From Actinoplanes lutulentus (GTDB lineage Bacteria; Actinomycetota; Actinomycetes; Mycobacteriales; Micromonosporaceae), in NCBI RefSeq assembly GCF_003259845.1, contig NZ_QLMJ01000009.1:1-64000 (forward strand): a stretch of 64,000 nucleotides of DNA, in the 5' to 3' direction. Each line of letters starts with the position of its first letter. Within the stretch, counting starts at the first letter, position 1. The notes under the pieces are model-generated. The model worked only from the letters and a program-made list of their open reading frames with translations. It searched no databases and was not told where the DNA came from. Positions 33,941 through 41,144 of the stretch are shown here, one piece after another. Made by a program: the position numbers and the translations under genes.

Positions 33941-36900
33941 TCAGTATTCCCCGGCCAGCAACTTCTCGGCACGGCGTGCGTACAGATGGGCCTCGCCCGT
34001 GACCGAGACCGACCGCGCCCGTTCGGCGGCGGCCCGCACGACGGCGGCCGGCTCGCCGCGGGCCTGCGACAGCCGCGCGCGGATCAGCAGGATCAGGCCC
34101 TCGGGGTACCGCTGCCCGAACGTGTCGAGCGCCCACTCGGCCCGGTCCAGGGCCGCCGCGGCCAGGTCCAGCTGCCCGGCCGCCAGCCGCGCCTCAGCGA
34201 GCAGGCCGAACCAGGTGGCGACACACGAGCGCGGCGGGTCGAGCAGGTTCTTCAGGACCAGGCGCTCGGCCCGGTCCGCGGCCCCGGCCGGGTCCTGGCC
34301 GGTCATCGCCTGCGCCCAGTGCCGGGCCAGCCGCTGGTACGTGCCCATGAAGACGAACGTGAACTCGGGGTCCGCGGCGATTCCCCGCTCCGCCGCGCGC
34401 AGCGCCGCCGCCGGATCGCCGGCGTTCGCGGCGATCCGCGCGGCCATCGAGGCCCACACCGTGATCATGTACGGGTCGTCCCCGGCGGTGGCCTCCAGCG
34501 CGTCGAGCAGCATCTGAGCGGTGCCGAGGTCGCCGTGCTGGGCCGTCATCTCCGCGAAGATCCCGGCCGGGAGCATCTGCAGGTCGTGCCGCAGCGGGTC
34601 GTCCTCACGCCGCGTCGCGTACTCGGCGAGGGTCTGCCCGGCCTGTTCGAGGTACCGGACGCCCTGCCCGATGTTGCCGATGTCCCACTGGTGGATGCCC
34701 CAGGCGTTCAGGCCGTACGCCCGGATGGTGGGGTCGGGCGACGAGACCTGTTCGTACAGCTGCTGGGCCAGGGGTTCGGCACGGTCGAGTTCGATGGTCT
34801 GCGCGTACCCGGCCCAGCGGGAGAAGAGGAAGTCGGCGGCCTCGCGTTCCCGGCCCAGGCCACGGGCCAGGTGTTCGGCGCGTTCCAGCAGGTCGAGTGC
34901 CGCGGCGCCGCCGTACAACGACCGCATTCCGACCACCGCGGCGAGCTGTTTCAGTGCGGAGAGTTCCAGCTCCGCCAGGCCCGCCATCCGGGCGACCTGG
35001 GTGGCGGACCGGAGCTGACGTTCCGCGGCTTCCAGCGCGGATTTCGCCGCCGCGTTGCTCCCCGCGCGTACCAGAGCGACAGCGGTCCGGGCCGGCTCGG
35101 CGAGCGGGCCGGCGGCCAGCAGATGGTGGGCGAGGCGCTCGGGGTACGCGCCCGGCGCGGTGTGTTCGAGCGCGTCGGCGAGCCGCAGGTGCAGCCGGGG
35201 CGCCGACATCGACGGCGTGGCCGCGGCGACCGACTCGCGGACCAGGTCGTGGGCGAAGCGCAGCGAGAATGGATCGCCGGGCGCTGGACCGAGCAGGACC
35301 AGGGCCTCCGCCGGTTCCAGGCGGGCCAGGCAGGTCCGCGCGTCCAGGCCGGCGGCGTGGGCCAGCAGGCCCAGCTCGACGTTGCGGCCGACCAGCGCGG
35401 CGATCTGCAGCAGGGCGGTCGCGTCGTCGTCGAGCCCAGCCATCCGGTCGTGGACCACGTCACGCACCGTGGACGGCACCTCGGCCCTGGTCGCGGCGGC
35501 GGCGGTGATGACACCCTGGTCGGTCGCGAGCAACCGGGTCAGCTCACGGACGAAGAACGGATTGCCGGCGGTACGCGCGTGGATCCGGGCCGCGACACCG
35601 GCGGTGGGGTTGCGGCCGGTCTCGCGCCGGACCAGCTCGGCCACCTCGTCCGGCACCAGCGGGCCGAGCCGGATCCGGCGATGGCCCGGCAGCCGGCTCG
35701 CGGCGGCGAGGAACCGGGTCAGCTCCGATCCGGGCACGGGCGCGCGGTTGCGGAGCGCGCCGATCAGCACGGTACGCCGCGGCAGCCGGGCAGCCAGATG
35801 ACTCAACAACAGCAGCGAGGAGCTGTCCGCCCACTGGAGGTCGTCGAAGACCAGCACGACCGGCTGCCGTGTCGCGACTTCGCCGACGACGGCCGTGGCC
35901 TCCTCGAAGAGGCGGAACTGCGCGCCGCTGTCGGGCATCAGAGGGCCGCCCTGCACCCCGTGACCGGGTCGGACGAGCCGGCCCAGCTCGCCGGCCAGCC
36001 GCTTCTCCCTGGCGGGTTGCGGCAGGCTGTCGATCAGCGCCTCGATGACCTGCACCCACGGCCACATCGACGGCGTCCCGGCGCCTTCCAGGCACCGGCC
36101 CCAGACGACAAGCGTGCCGTGCCGGTCGGCCGGCCTGGTCGTCTCCTCGAGGAGCCGGGTCTTGCCGACGCCGGGTTCGCCCTCGACGAGAACGAGCCCG
36201 ATGCCACCGGCGAGAGTGGACCCCACGATCCGGGCCTCGTCGATCCGGCCGACCAGGCCGTCCCCGTGAGTCGCTCTAGGTGCTTTCGCCGCTGCGGACG
36301 CCGGTTCTTGCGCGGGGCGCAGCACCCGCTGGTGTGCTGCCCGCAACGCCGGTCCGGGCAGGACGCCGAGCTCGTCGGCGAGCCGCAGGCGAACCGCCTC
36401 GAACACCGACAACGCCTCGGCCTGCTGCCCGGACGCGGCCAGCGCGAGGATGAGGCTCGCCTGGACCGGTTCGTGCAACGGCGCCATCGAGGCGGCGAGC
36501 GTCAGCGGCGTGAGCACCCGGGCCGGCCGGCCCAGCTCCACGGCGATCCCGGTGGCCGCGACACACGCGTCGAAGAACTCGCCGTTCAGCCCGGCGAACG
36601 CCGCGTTGGGGGTCAGTCCGCTACCCGCCGGTCCGTGCCACAGGCCCAGCGCCTCCGCATAGGAGTCGAGGCTCCGCTCGCCGGTGGCCGCCCGGGCGCC
36701 GGCCACGAGCGTGCGGAAGGCGAGAAGGTCCAGCACGTCCGGGGCCGCGTCGAACAGGTAGCCGTTGCCGTGACGCTGCAGGTAGGAGCCGGACTCGCGG
36801 GCCGGCAGCGACGGTTCGAGCAGACGCCGCAGCTCACCGACGTACTTCTGGAGGATGTTCAGCGCGCTGGCCGGAACATCCTCGTCGGCCCAGACCAGGT

Positions 36901-37045
36901 CGATCAGCTCAGCCGTGCTGACCGGCTGTCCGGCCGACACGAGAAGGGCGGCGAGCAGATGTGCCTGCTGCCGGGGAAGAGGATGCGACTCGGCACCGTC
37001 GCGCCAGAGCCGCAGCGGGCCGAGAATCTGCAAGCGCATGGCCAC
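33941..37045 (-). CDS. SARP-type regulator with AAA ATPase and helical repeats, paralogue B
   Basis: 1034 residues with the same order as its neighbours: winged helix (5-98), BTAD (105-240), Walker A EGEPGVGKT (288-296), Walker B LVFDDLQWAD, a GNPFFVRELTRLL helix, then TPR-like repeats to the end. No LuxR HTH is present at the C-terminus. Start GTG 37045 follows a TAGGGT -10 box by 8 nt (near-leaderless); ATG 37039 is two codons inside. It is first in the minus-strand operon and divergent from paralogue C across 73 nt, so both may share a control region. Direct targets are unknown. Confidence 0.88.
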   Translation of the reverse strand: MAMRLQILGPLRLWRDGAESHPLPRQQAHLLAALLVSAGQPVSTAELIDLVWADEDVPASALNILQKYVGELRRLLEPSLPARESGSYLQRHGNGYLFDAAPDVLDLLAFRTLVAGARAATGERSLDSYAEALGLWHGPAGSGLTPNAAFAGLNGEFFDACVAATGIAVELGRPARVLTPLTLAASMAPLHEPVQASLILALAASGQQAEALSVFEAVRLRLADELGVLPGPALRAAHQRVLRPAQEPASAAAKAPRATHGDGLVGRIDEARIVGSTLAGGIGLVLVEGEPGVGKTRLLEETTRPADRHGTLVVWGRCLEGAGTPSMWPWVQVIEALIDSLPQPAREKRLAGELGRLVRPGHGVQGGPLMPDSGAQFRLFEEATAVVGEVATRQPVVLVFDDLQWADSSSLLLLSHLAARLPRRTVLIGALRNRAPVPGSELTRFLAAASRLPGHRRIRLGPLVPDEVAELVRRETGRNPTAGVAARIHARTAGNPFFVRELTRLLATDQGVITAAAATRAEVPSTVRDVVHDRMAGLDDDATALLQIAALVGRNVELGLLAHAAGLDARTCLARLEPAEALVLLGPAPGDPFSLRFAHDLVRESVAAATPSMSAPRLHLRLADALEHTAPGAYPERLAHHLLAAGPLAEPARTAVALVRAGSNAAAKSALEAAERQLRSATQVARMAGLAELELSALKQLAAVVGMRSLYGGAAALDLLERAEHLARGLGREREAADFLFSRWAGYAQTIELDRAEPLAQQLYEQVSSPDPTIRAYGLNAWGIHQWDIGNIGQGVRYLEQAGQTLAEYATRREDDPLRHDLQMLPAGIFAEMTAQHGDLGTAQMLLDALEATAGDDPYMITVWASMAARIAANAGDPAAALRAAERGIAADPEFTFVFMGTYQRLARHWAQAMTGQDPAGAADRAERLVLKNLLDPPRSCVATWFGLLAEARLAAGQLDLAAAALDRAEWALDTFGQRYPEGLILLIRARLSQARGEPAAVVRAAAERARSVSVTGEAHLYARRAEKLLAGEY

Positions 37046-37053
37046 GAGACGAA

Positions 37054-37079
37054 ACCCTATCGGTGCTGGTGCTTATGCT
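37054..37079. promoter_or_regulatory. Divergent SARP promoters
   Basis: In the 73-nt gap between two SARP genes, minus-strand TAGGGT (37054-37059) lies 8 nt before GTG 37045, and plus-strand TATGCT (37074-37079) lies about 40 nt before the other start. The boxes are only 14 nt apart, so one regulator could control both. Confidence 0.45.
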
Positions 37080-37118
37080 CTAGCCTGCCAAGTCGTTTTA
37101 CCGCAGCTGGAGGTGGGA

Positions 37119-40034
37119 GTGGGTGCCGGCGGATCGTTACGCCTGGACGTCCTCGGCCCGTTGCGGATCCAGCGCGACGGCGTCGAGCTGGATGCCGGGC
37201 CACCGCAGCAGGCCCTGCTCCTGACCGTCCTGCTGGCCCACGCGGGCAGTCCGATCAGCACCACTGACCTGGCCGACCTGATCTGGGCCGGCGACGACGC
37301 CCCGGCGAGCGCGCTGAACATCATCCAGAAGTACGTCGGCGCGCTGCGACGCCTCCTCGAACCCGAGCTCCCGGCACGCGAATCCGGCTCCTACCTGCGG
37401 CGGCGCGGAGACGGGTACGTTTTCGACGCGACCACCGCGATGCTGGACGTGCTCGAGTTCCGGGATCTTCTGGACAAGGCCCAGCAGGCCTCGGGCGTCG
37501 CGGCCCTCGACCTCGTCGTCCAGGCGCTGAGCCTGTGGCGAGGACCTTCTCTGGACGCACTGAACGCCGAGTTCGTCGGCGCCTGCCTGACCGCCGCTGA
37601 CCTCGCCGTTCCGCTCGGCCGGGCGGAACGGGTGCTCGACGCGCTGCGGCTGGCGGCCTCGATCGCGCCACGGAACGCCGACGTGCGGGAACGGCTGCGG
37701 ACCCTGGCCGTGCCGACGGTGAACGGCCTGGTCGGCCGGGCCGAGGAGATCGTCGTGCTCCGGCAGGCCGTGGAGTCGGCCGTCGCCGGCGCGACGGCGG
37801 TCGTGGTCGTCGAGGGCGAACCGGGCGCCGGCAAGACCCGGGTGCTGCAGGAGACCGCCATCGAGGCCGCGCGAAGCGGTGCGCTCGTGGTCTGGGGCCG
37901 CTGCCTCGAAGGCGACGGGACACCGTCGATGTGGCCGTGGGTGCAGGTGGTGGGCGCGCTGCTGGACAGCCTGCCGCCGGAAGCACGGCAGCGGGGACTC
38001 GACAGCGAGCTGGGCCGGCTCGTGGAGGCGCACCGCGACGTCCTGGCCGCGCCGATCCTGCCGGACAGCGGCGCCCAGTTCCGGCTCTTCGAACGGACCG
38101 TCGCCGTCGTCGCACAGGTCGCGGACCAGGTGCCGGTGGTGCTGATGATCGACGACATGCAATGGGCGGACGTGGCCTCGCTGCAGATGTTCGGCCACCT
38201 CACGGCGAGGCTGCCGGGCCGTACGGTGATCGTCGGCGCACTGCGTGACCGCGCGCCGGCGCCCGGCTCGGAGCTGGCCCGGATCCTGGCCGCGGTGAGC
38301 CGGATGCCGGGTCACCGCCGCATCCGGCTGGGTCCGCTCGGCCCGGCCGAGGTGGCCGAGCTGGTGCGCCGCGAGATCGGGCGGACGCCGGGCGATGCCG
38401 CCGTCCGCAGCATCCACGAACGCACGGCCGGCAACCCGTACTTCGTTCAGGAACTGTCCCGGCTGCTCGCCGCCGGCGGCGACATCGCGACCGTGCCGTC
38501 CACCGTCCGCGACGTCGTCCGGGATCGGGTCGCCGGCCTCGGCGACGGCACCAGGGAGCTGCTCCAGGTCGCCGCGCTGATCGGCCGGGACGTCGATCTT
38601 GCCCTGCTCGCCCGGGCCGCCGGGCTGGACGTGCAGACCTGCCTCGACCAGCTGGAGCCGATGGAGGCGCTCGGCCTGCTCGAACCCGTGCCGGACAACC
38701 CGTTCTTCGCCCGTTTCCCGCACGACCTGGTCCGGGAGTCGGTCGCTGACACGACGCCGTCGCGGCGGGCGGCCCGGCTGCACCTGCGGGTCGCGGACGC
38801 CCTGGAACAGCCGGAACGGGCGAGCGAACCGGTCGCCGAGCGGCTCGCCCACCATCTCTGGGCGGCCGGCCCGCTCGCCGAACCGGCGCGAACCGCGGGG
38901 GCGCTGGTCCGGGCGGGCCGCCGGGCCACCACCAAGTCCGCGTTCGAGGCCGCCGAATGGCAGCTGCACTCGGCCGCGAACGTGGCGCGCGCGGCCGGTC
39001 TCGCGGAGCTGGAGCTGTCCGCGTTGTCGGAGCTCACCGCCGTCGTCGGAATGCGTTCGGGCTATGTCGGCTCGGCGCTCGACCTGCTGGAACGCGCCGA
39101 GGAGGTGGCCCGCGCACTCGGCCGGGAGCGGGAGGCCGCCGACTTCCTCTTCTCCCGCTGGGCCGCGCACTCGCAGGGCATCCAGCTCGACCGGGCCGGC
39201 CGCCTGGCCCGCCGGCTGCGCATACAGGGCGAGGCGTCGGCCGACCCGGTCGTTCGCGCGTACGGCCTGCACTCGTGGGGGATCCACCAGTGGGACGTCG
39301 GGGACATCGGCGAGGCGTACCGGTACCTCAGCCAGTCCAACCGGACCGTGGTCGACGAGCTCACCAACCGGGAGGACGACCCGCTCCGGCACGACCTGCA
39401 ACTGCTCTCACCGGTGATGCTGGCGCTGATGACGGCGCTGAGCGGCGACCTCGCCGGCGCGTGCGCGCTGCTCGACTCGATCGAGGCGGCCGCCGGCGAC
39501 GACTCGTACGCCATCACGGTCTGGGCCGCGTTCGCGGTGACGGTCGCGGCGGTCTCCGGCGACCCGGCCCAGGCGATGCGCGCCGCGGCGCGGGGGATCG
39601 CCGCCGACCCCGATCTCACGTTCCTGTTCCTCGGCAGTTATCAGCGGCTGGCCCGGTGCTGGGCGCGGGCGGTGACCGGTGACGACCCGGCCGGCGCCGC
39701 GGCCGAGGCGGAGGGCATCATCGCCGCGGCGCTGCTCGACCCGCCGCGGTCGGGCGTGGCGACCTGGTACGGCCTGCTGGCCGAGATGTGGCTGTCCGCC
39801 GGGATGACGGCGGCGGCGGCTGCCGCGCTGGACCGCGCCGACTGGTTCCTCGAGACCTGCGGCCAGCGCTATCCGGAGGGCCTTCTGCTGCTGGTGCGAG
39901 CCCGGGTGATGCTGGCCTCCGGGCGACCCGTCGCGGACGTCCGACGGGTCGCCGAACAGGCCCGTGAGCTCTCCGCCGAGCGCGGCGCGCACCTGTTCAC
40001 CCGCCGCGCCGAGGAGCTCCTGGCCACGCTGTAA
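37119..40034 (+). CDS. SARP-type regulator with AAA ATPase, paralogue C, shortened BTAD
   Basis: 971 residues. Winged helix (7-104) and the start of BTAD resemble paralogues A and B, but after SIAPRNADVR the BTAD lacks about 48 residues: the segment with the FExVRxRLxDELGxxPGPAL helices is missing, and the ATPase begins at once with NGLVGRAEE. Walker A VEGEPGAGKT (231-240), Walker B LMIDDMQWAD and GNPYFVQELSRLL are intact and the C-terminal TPR-like half is full length. GTG 37119 is chosen because GGAGG lies 5 nt upstream; the open frame before it is antisense to paralogue B. Loss of part of the BTAD may alter RNA polymerase contact or dimerisation. Confidence 0.87.
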   Translation: MGAGGSLRLDVLGPLRIQRDGVELDAGPPQQALLLTVLLAHAGSPISTTDLADLIWAGDDAPASALNIIQKYVGALRRLLEPELPARESGSYLRRRGDGYVFDATTAMLDVLEFRDLLDKAQQASGVAALDLVVQALSLWRGPSLDALNAEFVGACLTAADLAVPLGRAERVLDALRLAASIAPRNADVRERLRTLAVPTVNGLVGRAEEIVVLRQAVESAVAGATAVVVVEGEPGAGKTRVLQETAIEAARSGALVVWGRCLEGDGTPSMWPWVQVVGALLDSLPPEARQRGLDSELGRLVEAHRDVLAAPILPDSGAQFRLFERTVAVVAQVADQVPVVLMIDDMQWADVASLQMFGHLTARLPGRTVIVGALRDRAPAPGSELARILAAVSRMPGHRRIRLGPLGPAEVAELVRREIGRTPGDAAVRSIHERTAGNPYFVQELSRLLAAGGDIATVPSTVRDVVRDRVAGLGDGTRELLQVAALIGRDVDLALLARAAGLDVQTCLDQLEPMEALGLLEPVPDNPFFARFPHDLVRESVADTTPSRRAARLHLRVADALEQPERASEPVAERLAHHLWAAGPLAEPARTAGALVRAGRRATTKSAFEAAEWQLHSAANVARAAGLAELELSALSELTAVVGMRSGYVGSALDLLERAEEVARALGREREAADFLFSRWAAHSQGIQLDRAGRLARRLRIQGEASADPVVRAYGLHSWGIHQWDVGDIGEAYRYLSQSNRTVVDELTNREDDPLRHDLQLLSPVMLALMTALSGDLAGACALLDSIEAAAGDDSYAITVWAAFAVTVAAVSGDPAQAMRAAARGIAADPDLTFLFLGSYQRLARCWARAVTGDDPAGAAAEAEGIIAAALLDPPRSGVATWYGLLAEMWLSAGMTAAAAAALDRADWFLETCGQRYPEGLLLLVRARVMLASGRPVADVRRVAEQARELSAERGAHLFTRRAEELLATL

Positions 40035-40134
40035 GGCGTAAAGAATTCGTCCACAAGGCATTCACAGCGCGCTTCTACGCTTTCGATATTCGGGGTTCCG
40101 AAATGAAGACCCGAAATGAAAATAGGAGCAGAAA

Positions 40135-40440
40135 ATGTACACTCGCCGTGAGAATTCCGATATCGAAACCGACCCGGTCCGGGCGCGTGCCATCCGGCAG
40201 CTGCACCTCAAACGCGGTCTTCAGATCCACGCCCTGATCTACGTGATGGCCAACATCATCCAGGTCGTTGTCTGGTTCGCGTACACATCGGAGCAGTTCT
40301 TCTGGCCGCTCTGGTCGATTCTCGGCTGGGGCATCGGCCTGGTTTTCCACATCTGGGCGGTGTATTCGGGGGCGAGCCTCGACGAGGATCGTATCGAGCG
40401 CGAGGTCAATCGCATCAATCGTGGCGGAGCAGGCAACTGA
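40135..40440 (+). CDS. 2TM domain protein
   Basis: 101 residues. Basic RAIRQLHLKRGLQIHALIY leads into helix one (MANIIQVVVWFAY), then FFWPLWSILGWGIGLVFHIWAVY forms helix two, matching the short 2TM domain family. Function unknown; in other proteins the domain is attached to histidine kinases or DNA-binding domains. AGGAG lies 6 nt upstream of ATG 40135. The stop is 2 nt before the next gene, so the pair is probably co-translated. Confidence 0.85.
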   Translation: MYTRRENSDIETDPVRARAIRQLHLKRGLQIHALIYVMANIIQVVVWFAYTSEQFFWPLWSILGWGIGLVFHIWAVYSGASLDEDRIEREVNRINRGGAGN

Positions 40441-40442
40441 GC

Positions 40443-41024
40443 GTGTCGTTCCTTCTCGAATTCGTCCGTGATCCGATGACGGTCGCCGCGGTGGCGCCCA
40501 GCAGCCCGGCCCTGGCCGAGGTCGTCACCTCGACGGTTCCCCGTACGGGATCGCCGGTGGTCGTCGAACTCGGCCCGGGAACCGGCCCGTTCACCGCGGC
40601 CATTCAGGAACGTCTCGCCGGCCGGGGCCGGCACCTCGCCGTGGAGCTCAATCCGCGTTTCGCCGAGCAGCTCGCCACCCGCTATCCGGCGGTCGACGTG
40701 GTCACCGCGAACGCGGCCGGGCTGGGCGCGGTGCTGGCCGGTCGCGGGATCCAGCACACCGACGTAGTGGTCAGCGGACTGCCGTGGGCGGCCTTCGGCG
40801 AGGAGCAACAGGGCGACATGCTGTCCGGAGTGGCCGATGTGCTCGGTCCGCACGGCGTGTTCACCACCTTCGCGTACGTCCACGCCCGGTGGTCGCCGCC
40901 CGCCCGGCGGCTGCTGCGTTCCCTGCGGTCACGGTTCGACGAGGTGGTGATCAGCCGGACGGTCTGGGCCAACGTGCCGCCGGCCCTCGTCTACGTGTGC
41001 CGCCGCCCGATCCCACCGCACTGA
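40443..41024 (+). CDS. Class I SAM methyltransferase, PmtA/KsgA-like
   Basis: 193 residues, cytosolic. The start FLLEFVRDPMTVAAVAPSSPALA and motif I VVVELGPGTGPFT (38-50) with AVELNPRFAEQL are typical of proteins annotated as phospholipid N-methyltransferase or rRNA adenine methyltransferase-like. The catalytic NLPY/NPPY motif of rRNA dimethylases is replaced by SGLPWAAF, which favours the phospholipid-methyltransferase-like subgroup. Start GTG 40443, 2 nt after the 2TM gene stop. Its stop codon lies inside the first unit of the repeat upstream of the next SARP gene. Confidence 0.78.
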   Translation: MSFLLEFVRDPMTVAAVAPSSPALAEVVTSTVPRTGSPVVVELGPGTGPFTAAIQERLAGRGRHLAVELNPRFAEQLATRYPAVDVVTANAAGLGAVLAGRGIQHTDVVVSGLPWAAFGEEQQGDMLSGVADVLGPHGVFTTFAYVHARWSPPARRLLRSLRSRFDEVVISRTVWANVPPALVYVCRRPIPPH

Positions 41025-41094
41025 AGTCCGTACTGAAGTCAGCAGTGAAGTGCCGGTTCAGTACGCGTCCACAGCTGCTCCGTGATACTTCAGT
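41020..41094 (+). promoter_or_regulatory. SARP-box-like direct repeats upstream of AfsR-like gene
   Basis: ACTGAAGT at 41020 and 41032 and AGTGAAGT at 41044 form three direct repeats with exact 12-nt period; an inverted copy ACTTCAGT lies at 41087-41094, overlapping a possible -10 box GATACT (41084-41089). SARPs bind heptamer direct repeats, usually with 11-nt period, so autoregulation is plausible (inference). Confidence 0.55.
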
Positions 41095-41144
41095 GCCTTC
41101 GCCGAAGGTTGACGTGTTCCGGCACGTCGATCGAGGGGGAAAGC

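Noticed and set aside
36855..37118. N-terminal extension of SARP paralogue C
   Set aside because: This part is antisense to paralogue B, and the SARP fold plus a GGAGG site point to GTG 37119.
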